Source: Bimuria novae-zelandiae CBS 107.79 (lineage: Eukaryota > Ascomycota > Dothideomycetes > Pleosporales > Didymosphaeriaceae). Taken from it: DNA of 64,000 nt. Where the stretch lies: positions 341,613-405,612 of the forward strand of contig ML976679.1 of the NCBI GenBank assembly GCA_010015655.1, given 5' to 3'. The position numbers and the translations under genes are program-made. Position 1 is the stretch's first letter, and every line of letters begins with the position of its first letter. Of this stretch, positions 26,224 through 37,581 are shown piece by piece. Below the pieces are notes generated by a model. That model made no database searches. It saw only the letters and a program-made list of their open reading frames with translations, and was not told the DNA's origin.

Positions 26224-26592
26224 TGTTATGAGGCTCTCACACCTTATTCCGATCCAGGTTAGGGCAGTAAGGTATCGCGGTGCTTTATAGATTATTTAGT
26301 AGTATAAGTTAATGCGACACTTAGCACGGCTAGATAATTTAATCTTATAATAAAGTAAAATAACTATTAGTTTATATAGGAGAACGTACTCGCACAGAAG
26401 ATATGTAAGTTAACTATAAGGAGTGTATAAAGGAAACCCGTCCTGTATATATATCCTCCTTGTCCTATAGAATCCCATGATGTCCCATTGTCTTGGCGTC
26501 TGAGACAGCCTGGGACGTTACGTAAGCCTGAGGTGGGGTCCGAGTGCCGTCATAAGGCCCGCCGTCCCACCGTCGACTTCTGGACCGTAACA
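26224..26592 (-). repeat. Solo LTR of the gypsy family
   Basis: 369 bp, starting TGTTATGAGGCTCTCACACC and ending CCGTAACA like the LTRs at 12822 and 24612, and flanked by TTCTT at 26219-26223 and 26593-26597. A single LTR with a matching duplication is what recombination between two LTRs leaves behind. It lacks about 63 bp, including the hairpin, between two TGTCCCA repeats present in the full LTR. Strand is given by analogy with the other copies' element orientation. Confidence 0.92.
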
Positions 26593-26597
26593 TTCTT

Positions 26598-28690
26598 CAA
26601 GATCGAGTTCACAAAGACCACATGTAAGGTAAGAACAACACCTTAAGAACACCTCCATAATAAGATACTAACACGTTGTAGCACAGTGAAGCGCATGTCC
26701 TAGCAATAGATAAAAGAGCAAGGTAGTAAATTAAACTAACAATACTTAAAACTTAGCTTAAAGCGTAGTAGCAGGCTATTAAGGAAAGGAAACTAAATTT
26801 ATAAAAAAAAATAGTAATAGTTATAGCTTAAAAATTAATATAGTTAGAATATATAATTTTTTATTAGTTAAGCTTAGCTAACCTATTACTTAGGTTGCTG
26901 GGCCAAGCCGACTGCTTGGCACAAGGGCGCTTGGACCCCACAAGTCGGCTTGGCTTTTTGACCAGTCGGCCGACCTGTAGGCTTGATAAGAAGCTGTCAG
27001 ATGGGTTATGTGACCTCCGGCGCACGCGTCATCGGCCGGAAAGGAAAAGCCGTTCACGGGAATATTCAGGGGATAGCGGCAGTCGCATGTTCACACTCGT
27101 GAGTCTCGTCGCGCATTATCTGTTCAGACCGTTGAAGACAATGAAAGAAAGCTTGAGTCTCGTCGGCCCGGGCCGGGAATCCACGCGAGCCGCTACCAAA
27201 ACGGAATCATACTACATACAACCTCGGGAGCGTACCGTACCGAATCGAGGCATCGGTCCGAGAGGGTCCTGTAAATCGACCACAATACACCACGTTTTTC
27301 CTCGAGCTAACCATGCAACCGACTGGTTAACGCCACGTTACGGGCTTTCCAAGGTTTCATGCAGTGTGCGGGGATTCCCGCGATCCGGTTCGTCAGCTAC
27401 GGTACAGTATGCAAGACCATCACAAATGCCATGCAGCGGGATTCTCGGGCCGTGATGTCGGTGAAGTTCTGTACTCGTGTGGCGCAGAGCATTCTGGTAG
27501 CCTAATTAGTCAGGTTTTGTACCTTTTTCATTATTTTTCCATAATTTTATTAGATACCTATGGTAAGCTTTTCTTTTATTGCCTTCAACGACCTGAACAG
27601 ATCATGCGACACACAGCAACCAAGAAACTCGAGAGACTCATAGTGAAGAGACTTACAAACCTCTATATTATCCCTCTTTAAGGGATAGTAATCAGTACTC
27701 ATCCCTACTAGGGCTAAGTTACGGTTGGGGGCCCAAATTGCTCTACGCCTCAAGAGTACATGTAGGCTGTCTCAACCTGGTTTTTCGGTCAGCCGCCACG
27801 TGCTGACTCCCGCGGGGGTGAGACTTAGTGACGGTCCACACAACGTGGGTCAGCACCCCGACTACGGCCATGATATGTCAGAGGGATACATTGTCGGTGA
27901 TTTTCGACCAACGGTGCAGGCTGAGGTCCTCGAAAACGCTACTCGATCAGGTCAGAAAGCCATATCTAGTATGAGTGGACCATCCCGCCGCTTTGAGCCA
28001 AGAATTCCACTGGCGCACGAACGACACTTCGGAGGCTTCGTTTTAGCGCATAAGCGTGATGTATCATAGGATTTTTATGTGGTACCAAAGACGGCTTACG
28101 TTGTTGCCTTCTCGAATTCTCACCGCGTTCCAAAGTTTATAGTTACTGCGGCTCAGATGACGTTCACATAGCAAGCCCCCCTCAGTCTCCCATCTGGCCA
28201 ATTACGAAGACATTATCGTAAGATACGCCAGTCTACATGACCGGACCAACAGCAACCCCTATCCGAAAAGGTCTAGAGACCCTGTCGCCATGTCCGAGCT
28301 CACGTCATTGAAGTCCACCAGATCGATTCGTGTGAATCTCACTGCTTCAAGCAACGTCTGCGCTCATGCCTCGTAACGAGCTTGAGTCTTTACTCGGCCT
28401 GTGCGGTGTTCCCGTGTGTGATAGTGGCGAGGTCGCTATTGACTGAGGCAATACCTCCCCCCTATCATTGCTTTGCTATGGTTCTCGACAGTCATGTGGC
28501 TACTGACTGGACCGTCAATTCGCTGCGGGAAACCCAGTTGCCCAAGAGTAGGATCACCATCAGTCCGTTCAAGCCATTAAGAGGCGTATTATGATCTATC
28601 ACGAAGTACACCGCCTCGTGTTTACTGTTCAGAGGTTTTCGATGGAGTGTAACGCTTCGCCCGCGTCGTTGCATCCTGGGAGCTCTCTTG
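26598..28690. other. Transition into the gene island, no supported gene
   Basis: The first 300 bp are AT-rich; from about 26900 the composition becomes ordinary. A frame of 186 codons is open at 26895-27455, but it has no signal peptide, no recognisable domain and an Arg/Ser-rich composition typical of chance frames. I call no gene here. Confidence 0.4.
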
Positions 28691-28694
28691 CGAA

Positions 28695-28700
28695 TATAAA
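28695..28700 (+). promoter_or_regulatory. TATA box of the small secreted protein gene
   Basis: TATAAA lies 101 bp upstream of the ATG at 28801, and the leader between them ends CACAATCAAC before the ATG, a good fungal start context. Confidence 0.55.
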
Positions 28701-28800
28701 AAGGTCCTCAATGCCCTCTTGTTATATTTCCCATCATCATCGACACCAATAATCCAGACCTCTTTACAACACTTCCACCAACACCCTAAGCACAATCAAC

Positions 28801-29256
28801 ATGTATTTCAGCACTACCCTCTTCACTCTCGCCCTTGCGGCCGCCGGTGTTTCCGCCGTTCCCACTGGCAACGCTGGTCTGGACACTCGCCAAACTACGA
28901 CTCCCGTTCCAGGCGTTGTCTACGTCCAGTTCTTCAACGGCAGCGGTTGCCAGGAGAATTTCGTCGAGGATGACGTGTTTTTCGACGATGGCACCGGTGT
29001 TTGCCGCGTCGAGCCCTTCACGGGCACGTACGGAAGCTTCCGTATTGTTACCAACGGCGCCACCCGACCTTGTGAGTTTTTGATCGTTCAAGTTTCGGGT
29101 GATGGCGATACCCGTATCATGCTGACGAAGGGAACAGTGACGCTGTACACCCGCACTGATTGCACCACCACCGTTGGTGGCAATTCGGTCAAGCTTACCG
29201 CTGGTGAGACTGGCTGCTTTAGCCAGCGCATCGGATCTGGCTCTTACTCTGCTTAA
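28801..29256 (+). CDS. Small secreted protein, effector-like
   Basis: This single-exon gene encodes 151 residues. The N-terminus MYFSTTLFTLALAAAGVSAV is a clear signal peptide, with cleavage likely after VSA near residue 19. The mature protein is about 130 residues, rich in Thr, Gly and Val, with five cysteines (in SGCQ, GVCR, RPCE, TDCT and TGCF) and no transmembrane segment or GPI signal. I recognise no family. A TATA box and a clean start context suggest a well-expressed gene. It stands alone, about 2.2 kb from a solo LTR. Small size, secretion and a repeat-edge location fit an effector or a wall-associated protein, but the function is unknown. The frame shows no RIP-type stops. Confidence 0.8.
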   Translation: MYFSTTLFTLALAAAGVSAVPTGNAGLDTRQTTTPVPGVVYVQFFNGSGCQENFVEDDVFFDDGTGVCRVEPFTGTYGSFRIVTNGATRPCEFLIVQVSGDGDTRIMLTKGTVTLYTRTDCTTTVGGNSVKLTAGETGCFSQRIGSGSYSA

Positions 29257-29725
29257 ATTCACCAAACGAAAGGCTACTTGGATAAAGGGAGGTGAAAATT
29301 TAGGTGGGCGGAGGAAGTGGAGCGAAGAGCTGGGGGTATTAGATTGTGCTGCTCAGTGCACCCAATTTCTTTCTTACAGTTAGCTTGCCTTTAGGGGTTT
29401 ACTCCTGTTTACGCTCCTTAAATCAAAATTGTCTTCCTGGGAACTTTACATCGTGCTTGCCAACATTTGGTAGTGAGATGAAAACGAAACCCTTCAGGCT
29501 GACCTGCGTTGAATCTGGGCAAGAAATGCACGCACCGCGGGTCGTCGACGGAGAGTGACCAAACCGCGCCGGCTTAACCCAGACCGTTGCCAGGACGTAA
29601 TCGACATTCGTAATGCAGGCGAAAGTTAATGACTTGCTTTGAATGAGAAGAATGCGAATCGGAATAGTCAGAGACGTGTAGCCACGACAGTCGTTCGCCA
29701 TTCAGATATCAATGTAGTTTGCCTC
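29257..29725. other. Intergenic, convergent 3' ends
   Basis: This stretch lies between the convergent ends of the secreted-protein gene and the minus-strand gene at 29726. I see no further gene or RNA in it. Confidence 0.5.
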
Positions 29726-30475
29726 CTACACGTCCCCGCTTTCGGTCATGTCCATATCACCTGGCAGTGCTACGTCCTCCTCATATCGCTGCTTTATACC
29801 TTCCCAGCCTTTCTCGGCAAGAACATTATATGCATACGGCAGGAGGTAGCTGACCCCAACCGCTTGATAACCCTCTTCTTCATTTTTACTGACGAGATAG
29901 ACGTGCGTGTATCCCTCGTTATCAAAGAAGTCTTCTGGTGTTCCGTCCTCCAGCGCGGTCTCCATAGCGCTCAGGCAGACATCGTCGACGACGACGCAAG
30001 CTTGGAAGCGGGGATGGCCGTTTTGAGGATCGTTGGTAGTGAGCCAAGTTTTGAAGTGTCTGTTCAAGTATCAGTTCCGGATGTGAGTCTTTAAAGCCCA
30101 TGTGCGCAAAGTCTGACCTGGGGTGACTCTCTGCACGGTTTACCAGCGACTTTATTTGCCCATGTCAGGTCTGCGACCCACTTACTCTCGGACTTGGTCA
30201 TAGTCTGCTTCATTCAGCTCAGAAGCTTCTTGCACGTGCCAGTCTAGGCCATCGAGTAGATCCGAAAAGTTGCTCGAGAGCAGAGTGGAGCGTGTTTGCG
30301 CATTTAAGAAGGACATAAAGTTCTTCCATCTATCGTCGGAAGTATAGTCGGTACGGTAGACAACGAAACCGTATGGGCTTTCGCGAGATTCACGCTGCGA
30401 CGGAGGATCCGTTGTGCGTATTGAAAGATTTTTGATTTGCTCTGTTGGCTCATCTGATTCCTGGGGACCGCTCAT
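29726..30475 (-). CDS. Conserved-looking hypothetical protein, two exons
   Basis: Exon 1 is 30475-30186 and exon 2 is 30059-29726, joined across a 126-bp intron with GTAAGT donor (30185) and CAG acceptor (30060). The splice restores the frame as QVREHFKTWL, and the product has 207 residues. No signal peptide or membrane segment is present. A central part (YGFVVYRTDYTSDDRWKNFM) and a C-terminal part with ACVVVDDVCLSAM and VYLVSK resemble a type of small protein common in ascomycetes, often in many copies, with no assigned role; that comparison is from memory. I chose the ATG giving MSGPQES; the frame is open upstream to 30634 and an earlier start is possible. Confidence 0.7.
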
Positions 30476-31246
30476 TTTCGTGCGATAGCGCTTCGGCGAG
30501 TGGAGATTGGAGAGGCGTGTTCTCAGGTTTTGGCGATGGAAGGGTGAGCGACAGATTATGTTACGGAGCACCATATGCGGTTGATGCGAACAGTGGCAGC
30601 TTATGGGGCGAATTTGGAATTTTCGGGAGTTCAAAGGCCGACCAGTGGTGTCGTGCTAAATGCAGGTACGGTGCGGAAGTTGAGTAAGCGCAGCTCAGCT
30701 TGTACGCGCGCCAAGTACGGACTTCATGGTGCGCACCGGAACCAGACGCTTAATCATCGCGGTTAGCCGACTCCCCAAGATACTCTTCCGTTTGAATACG
30801 ATAAAATACGATATGACGCCAGCATGCCGACCGGACAGTGTTTTCTTGCCCTGTCTGATTCGCCCAATGTCTTCCTTTGGAGCACTAGCCTCCTTCTCGA
30901 GGTCTCTATCATACTGCAAATTCAGCTAGGAAACGGCTTCTCGTGTCGGAAGCGCTCCAAATAGCTCGAGCGGAAGTCACTCTTTTTCATGGAAGCTGCA
31001 GGTAGTATCTGACGCCGAGCGTTCCCATTACCGAAACTCTGGTGGGCACCGCGTAACTTGATCTTAGAATATAATATGACCAGAAAATAACTGCTGTAAG
31101 GCTAGGTACATCTCATTCATTTCCTACTGTCTTTCATTCTTCAAATTATCATTATTTCCCCTTATACTTTGTCGGTCTTTACTCTGTGCTCGTGGCCCTT
31201 CCACTCCTTCAAGTCAATCATTTCGATTCGCCGCTTGCTTTAAACC
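30476..31246. other. Intergenic between divergent genes
   Basis: Shared upstream region of the gene at 29726-30475 and the gene starting at 31247. The last 150 bp before 31247 are pyrimidine-rich, like many fungal promoters. No gene seen. Confidence 0.45.
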
Positions 31247-33519
31247 ATGAAGCTACAGGTGCTACACAGCATTGTGCTACTGCTTAGTTCAAGCACCTTA
31301 TTGCAGGCATTGACCATTCCAGCCTCTGGGTGAGTTTCCAAAACTGCGTGATTCGAACTTGCTATTGACGTGATTAATTTTCCAGTTCTTTTGAACGACG
31401 TGGAGAAGTCTCTCAAGTTGGTGTTGAAATTCTGAATGTCGAACGACGAGTTCCTAAAGGCGGGAGCAAGCCCCCGAAACCGACGAAAAGCTCATCGCCG
31501 CCCCCTCCGCCGGTCACGAACAATCCGCCTCCTCCGCCTCCTCCGCCTCCAGCAACTAGCAAGCCTCCTCCTCCACCGGTCACGAGCAATCCGCCTCCTC
31601 CGCCTCCAGTAACTAGCAACCCTCCTCCTCCTGCGCCCTCGAGCTCGAAGATCCAGCCAGCTCCGTCTTCTTCGAAGAGTAGTCCGGTTTCTGTGCCATC
31701 GTCAAGCCAGAAGAGTGCATCGTCGACTTCTGTTGCATTCTCTTCTTCTACATCCTCCTCTGGGTCTGTGTCTTCTTCAGCCTCGGTAATATCGTCTGGT
31801 ACTTTAACAGGCACCCCTTCGGCAACTCAGTCCAGCACCAGCTCTGTTTCGTCCATTGCATCTTCGGTCAAGCCTTTGCCCTTTACTTGGAAACCACAGC
31901 CTACAGTAGCTTTCGATGTCTGCAAGCTGCCAGGTTTCGAATGCCTTCCTGATGGTGAACCCGACTATGAATCATGGGAAACAGAATACTCCGGAGAGGG
32001 ATCTGCACCGTTTGAGAACTCGACGCAGCTCACTAAGCGACAAGATTTCGATCGTACTTACTCCGTTGACTTCCCGGGTAATCCTATTATGCTTGGCTCC
32101 AAGGACTACTTCACAGCCGGTCAACTATATGTGAAGAAGCCTTCGCTGACCAAGGTGATTGCTGACTATGCCACGAATAACATCAGAAGACATCTGGTGA
32201 AAATCTTTGATCGATACCCGGCAGATAGGCCCGCCACCTCAGGCAACGGGAGGTACGCCACGGAGCATATCGTTGAGGTACAGTTTCCAACCATCTACCA
32301 CGTGAAGGGGCTCGCTGATTAGTCATAGCTTCAAACCATTCAAAAGTTTATTTACGCCGTAACCGGAACGAAGCCGAAACTTGGCAAGAACCTGGTGCAA
32401 ATGAGCACCATTGTCGATTCAACATGGTTCCAAAACTGGATGCGTGAAGACGTCCAAGCAAAGATCGCAACCCGGCCGAATATTTGGAGTGGATATAATC
32501 CTGTCAAGCAGCCCGACGGCACCATCAACGATCTCCTCTTCGAGGCACTAGGCTCACAAGACAACGTAGAGGACTTTGCTATCTGCGAGTTGGGTATCAA
32601 TTCGTTCAAGGCAAAACTTTGGTCTGGCTCAGATCCTGTGGTGACCAAAGACTGGCAGAAGATGGCGATAGAAGCGGCCGACGGGTCCATTCCTGCCAGC
32701 GAGCATTTGAGCCAACTCCGCACGGTAAGTTTTGACATCACGCCTGTGGTTGCCAAATGCTGACTAGTCACGCAGGCCATGGCCGTCTACGACTATATGA
32801 TGAAGCCAGAGATCGTAGCACGCATGCAAAACGCGATCGCCAACGTGAAGACCGAGCTCGGAAAAGACAATATCCTCCACTTGACGACGACGGCTACAAA
32901 CCCCAACGGTGATGAACCCAAAGACAAGAACGGTCAGGCCGTCGACCTTGGTGAACTGTGGATTGAGTACATGGATAAACATCTCAACCGCTTCAAGACG
33001 GATGGCAAGGCATGGATCGACAAACAGATTAAGCATGCCCTACCGCTTTACCAGGCCGAGCTGAAGCGACTCGAGAAGGCTGACGCTGATATGAAAGCTG
33101 AGAAGAACATTGCTAACTCTCAGCAACGTCAAGCTGCCGTCAACACTCGAGTTACCAAGGCGAACCAGCTCATCACCCAGCACAACAACCTCAACACAGC
33201 CCTCACGGCTGCCGACAACAAGCTCAAGCAAGTGGAGGCCACTTATAATGCCGCAAAGGCTCAGGTCGCAGCAGCACCAAAGAATCAGCAGAAGGCAGTG
33301 AAGGTTCAGGTGAGCTTCCAGGCGAAGCAAACCGCTTGGACAAAGGCCAAGAAGGATTATTGGGTGGCCAAAGTTGCCGCGAACAAGAAAGCTCGCGAAG
33401 TCATTGCCCTACGGCCCGATTTCCTACCTCCGTACCTGAAGCAGGCTCGCGCCGACTTTGCTCAGCTGAGGAACTTTCAGAAGGTCTTGCCTACTCTCGA
33501 TGTGCCCAAGGCAGAGTAA
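31247..33519 (+). pseudogene. Secreted Pro/Ser-rich chitinase-associated-like protein, broken by two stops
   Basis: Exons 31247-31329, 31386-32724 and 32776-33519 join in frame (introns of 56 and 51 bp, both GT-AG) to 722 codons. Residues 1-21 (MKLQVLHSIVLLLSSSTLLQ) are a signal peptide. A Pro-rich tract of PPPP and VTSNPPP repeats and a Ser-rich tract follow, to about residue 205. After these comes a globular part with TEHIVEVQF, a motif I associate with chitinase-linked secreted proteins of ascomycetes. The last 245 residues are Ala/Lys/Gln-rich and predicted helical. Codons 340 and 342 are both TAG (32320-32322, 32326-32328). The frame is otherwise clean, so the damage is recent. No intron removes both stops without losing conserved-looking sequence. 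Confidence 0.7.
31498..31640 (+). repeat. Proline-codon (CCT/CCG) low-complexity tract
   Basis: This run of CCTCCTCCG-type triplets with interspersed GTCACGAGCAAT units encodes the Pro-rich linker of the secreted protein. It is a likely site of length change. Confidence 0.75.
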
Positions 33520-34557
33520 TCTTCCGGTTCTACAGCGCCAGGGTAGAGCGTTGAGTACATTCGACCTTCGCATCACTTGTTCCACATTACGACACTTTAT
33601 TCAGACTGGTGATTTGGTCCTGGAAAGCTGCGCTTGACTGTGGTCGCCTAATATTTCCTTTCACTGTCTTAATTTAGATGCCCTCATTTTTAGTGTTCGT
33701 GGTTTCGTTTTTGTAATGTACGCAACTTTGCTTCGGGGGGTTAGAATAGATCATGGGAATACATTTGGTTCACGCAATACCTCACAGGAATGGGAAGTCG
33801 TTACGTGTTTTGTTGAGCTTTTCAAAGTCTCAACAAAAAAGCATCTCCATTGGCGAGAGTCAATCTCGATATACGGACAAAATTCAACCACCTTACGCTT
33901 CCTCCACGAGAAATTGTCTTTAACCGTGTCTCGAGTAATGGGACCCCTTTAGCTTCATTAGAACCTTGCATTATAGGCGTATTCCTAGCACGGCTCGGTT
34001 CTTGTGGAGTTCAATAGACACTGGTGTCTTGTTAATAAAGTGCAACTTCTTATTCCGGGCGACAAGGTGACAAAGTTATTTTACGTTTCTTGAGCAGAAC
34101 CCACATCGTGAACAAAACTTTTGACGCGTAGACTTATGGATTAGCATTCCACTACGGTTCCTTTCCGGCCTAGTGGCGAAGATCTTCTTATTTTGCCTGA
34201 AATCGTCACCAATCACCATTGGATTTCGCTCCTAGCGCGAACGCCGCATCGAACATCCCGCTCCGGATCGCAACGACTGCGGCTCCAGTGCCCTCGGCAT
34301 TTACTGGTCACAGTGACTGTTCTATGTATTTTGACGGATTTCTCTCATGTGAGGCTCACTCTTCCTGGCCTCAAACGCTCCGTCATGTCGTCATATTTGG
34401 GAAGTCGCTCACCAGCACCCCGCATCTGTCGCCGTGGAGTACAACGCCGTCTCTGCCGGACGTCAATTGCGGCTGAAATGTAGGGTATAAGTCTCTCCAG
34501 AACGCAGTGAGCAGCAGGTATGCTCCGCCGCTGGAAATGCCTGGTGCCAACGCAGTT
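33520..34557. other. Intergenic, about 1 kb, no gene seen
   Basis: Only short chance frames are open. The stretch should contain the promoter of the GH3 gene at 34558, but I see no clear TATA box in a fitting position. Confidence 0.4.
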
Positions 34558-37171
34558 ATGGCAACCCATCGCAGCGCCTTGTTCGCAGCTCTATTTTCGA
34601 CAGGCGCAAATGCACTTTTCCCTGATTGTGTCAAGGGCCCGCTGAAGAACAACACAATATGTGATGCATCTGCATGTACGCTAGCTCATCGTTAAGTTGA
34701 TGCTCACTTGCTGACTCCGTCTAGCACCCGCAGACAGAGCCAGGGCACTCATCTCGCTCTACACACTGGAGGAGAAAATCAATGCCACAGGCAGTACTGC
34801 TCCAGGAGTTCCTCGACTCCGTATACCGCCTTACGAATGGTGGTCAGAGTGGCTGCACGGAATCGCCGGTCCATTTACGAACTTCTCTGATGAGGGGGAT
34901 TATAGCTATTCCACGTCATTTCCGCAGCCAATCTTGATGGGAGCTGCATTTGACGATCAGCTTATCACGGACGTGGCAACTGTCATTGCGACAGAAGCAA
35001 GAGCGTTCAACAATGCCAATCGGACCGGCTTGGATTTTTGGACACCGAATACCAATCCATTTAGAGGGCAAGGTGAGCAGCACCTTCGTTGCTCCCACTG
35101 GCTGCGCTAACAACTCTTTTCAGAAACACCTAGAGAAGATCCTTATCATCTCTCATCATACGTGCATGCTCTGATCAAGGGCCTTCAAGGCGGCGCGACC
35201 GATCCGTACAAGCGAGTCGTTGCTACATGCAAGCATTACGCTGGTGTGTAAAGGTTTTCTGGTCTACCTGAATTCAAGGCTTACGAGGCATGTAGGATAC
35301 GATATCGAGAGCTGGAATGGCAATCTTCGGTATCAGTTTGACGCGCAGATCTCTCAGCAAGATCTGGTGGAGTACTATCTACCGCCATTCCAAAAATGTG
35401 CTCGTGACTCCAATGTTGGAGCGTTCATGTGTTCATACAGTAAGCGTGGCGAGTGGGTTTCTTGGAAAATCATGCACTAACCTATTCACAGATTCTGTCA
35501 ACGGTGTGCCGACCTGCGCAGATCCCTACCTGCTTCAAACCATTCTTCGTGAGCACTGGGGCTGGACCAACGAAGAGCAATGGGTCACGAGTGACTGTGA
35601 TGCCGTGCAAAACATCTATCTGCCCCACGAATGGAGCGCTACCCGCGAGCAAGCCGCAGCCGACGCGCTCATCGCTGGAACAGACGTGAACTGTGGTACT
35701 TACATGCCGAACCATCTTCCCGCTGCCTTCGCTCAAGGCCTTCTGAATGAGACTGTGTTAGATCAGGCCTTGATTCGCCAATACTCATCTTTGGTCCGCC
35801 TGGGGTAAGTCATTCGCAAACGAAACATGTCGTTCCGACGATTAACCATGTTCCAGTTACTTTGATCCACCAGAGAATCAGCCTTATCGCCAGCTTGGTT
35901 TCGATGCCGTGGCAACAAATGCGTCACAACAGCTTGCCTACAAGGCCGTCATTGAGGGCATTGTTCTCTTGAAGAGTGATGGTTTCCTACCATTATCACT
36001 AAGCTCCTCGTCGTCGATCGGTCTTTTCGGTGATTGGGCCAATGCCACTGATGACTTACTCGGCAACTATGCGGGCGTACCGACATACCTTCACAGTCCG
36101 CTATGGGCTGTGCAGCAGCTCAACGTTACAGTCAACTACGCCCAAGGACCTGGTGGGCAGGGTGATCCGACCACAAATAGGTGGTTGTCAGTCTGGTCTG
36201 CCGCGAGTGCGAGCGATGTAATCATTTACATTGGTGGCATCAATAACGATGTCGAGGAAGAGGGCATGGATCGCGGTACCATTGCGTGGACTGGTGCGCA
36301 GCTCGATGTGCTTGGACAGCTCGCGCAGCAAGGAAAACCGATGGTCGTCGTGCAGATGGGTGGTGGACATATCGATTCTTCACCGATCGTAAACAACCCT
36401 AACATATCTGCACTGCTTTGGGGCGACTATCCGGGACAAGATGGCGGCGTTGCCATCATGGACATCATCATTGGAAAAGCTGCACCAGCAGGCCGCTTAC
36501 CAACGACGCAATACCCAGCTTCGTACATCAATGAGGTGCCCATGACAGACATGGCGCTAAGACCTGGTACCAACAACCCTGGGCGAACGTATAAATGGTA
36601 CAATGGCACTGCGGTCTTCGAGTTCGGAAGCGGCTTGCACTACACCAACTTCTCCGCCTCCATCGCGTCGAACATGTCAGCTACCTACAGCATCACTGAT
36701 TTGATGACCACGTGCCGCAGCTCCAATGCGACCTATCCCGATCTGTGCTCTTTCGGTGCACCCTTTGAAGTCGAGGTCACGAATACGGGCAGCACTGCAT
36801 CCGATTACGTTACGCTGGCATACCTCGCAGGCTCTTTCGGCCCCGCACCCCACCCGAAGAAGTCGCTTGTAGCGTACTAGCGCTTGTTTTCTATTAACGG
36901 AGCCTCGTCGGCCACCGCTAGCCTGAACCTCACTCTGGGTTCCTTGGCCAGGGTTGATGAGCGAGGCAACAAAGTCCTCTACCCGGGCGACTATTGTCTG
37001 CTGATCGACAATCAGCCACTAGCGTCTGTCAACTTCAGCTTGAGCGGTGACCAGGTGGTCCTGGATGAGTGGCCACAGCCGCCGGCGAATCGGACTGGCG
37101 ACGGGGTGAAGGACTTCGAGCCTGGGTACTTTGTTGGGGGGCATGGGAGCGACCAGAAGCCTGTATACTAG
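34558..37171 (+). pseudogene. GH3 beta-xylosidase-like gene with one premature stop
   Basis: Six exons (34558-34675, 34725-35072, 35124-35243, 35296-35439, 35492-35804, 35857-37171) join in frame across GT-AG introns of 49-52 bp to 786 codons, the usual size for fungal GH3 xylosidases. Residues 1-19 (MATHRSALFAALFSTGANA) look like a signal peptide. GH3 landmarks: EEKINATGSTAPGVPRL, LDFWTPNTNPFRGQ then ETPREDPYHLSSYV, KHYAGYDIESWNGN, and WVTSDCDAVQ with the likely nucleophile Asp near residue 277. The C-terminal fibronectin-III-like part includes LGSLARVDERGNKVLYPGDY. The enzyme would release xylose from xylo-oligosaccharides outside the cell. Codon 689 is TAG (36878-36880), most likely from CAG. 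Truncation there removes most of the last domain. An ATG at 34537 is an alternative start. Confidence 0.85.
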
Positions 37172-37581
37172 ACCCGAAAATCCCTTTCATCTGGGTTGAA
37201 CTTCAATTTGCAGTACAACAACACGATATTTTGCAACTACGAACCTCAAAAACAATGAGCTCTTGAAACTGGGGGATTCTGGAAACCTATAGAAGTTATC
37301 AAAGACACACGGTTTCCAATGGTAATAGTTGACGAATGACCTTACGTGTGCAAACGATTGGTAGCCCTGAAGGCAATGACTTTTCCAACCAGCAACATTG
37401 ATGTGAGCAGCGGTCCTCCCCGGACTCTTCGTGCCTCCCTGCTTTCCATTCAAGAGCGTGCTGGCAATTTTCGGAAATGGAAGTGGCTACCCTATGAAGC
37501 GTGGATCTGGAAACAGGGATACTCTATGTCAAGATATAGTGTCTCCCCTCGCGCCTGTGAGTACGCTCTTCGACCCGCGTC
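37172..37581. other. Short intergenic stretch
   Basis: It lies between the convergent ends of the GH3 gene and the ankyrin relic. Nothing recognisable. Confidence 0.45.

Noticed and set aside
26895..27681. Open frames of 186 and 105 codons on the plus strand
   Set aside because: No signal peptide, domain or splice structure; Arg/Ser-rich and overlapping in different frames, as expected of chance frames in GC-richer DNA.
31413..31814. Minus-strand Gly/Val-rich frame of 133 codons
   Set aside because: Antisense of the proline-codon tract; low complexity explains the open frame.
32252..32328. Possible 76-bp intron that would remove the two stops of the secreted protein
   Set aside because: It would delete TEHIVEVQF, which looks conserved, and leave a weak donor. 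Two RIP-type stops are the simpler reading, but transcripts could overturn this.
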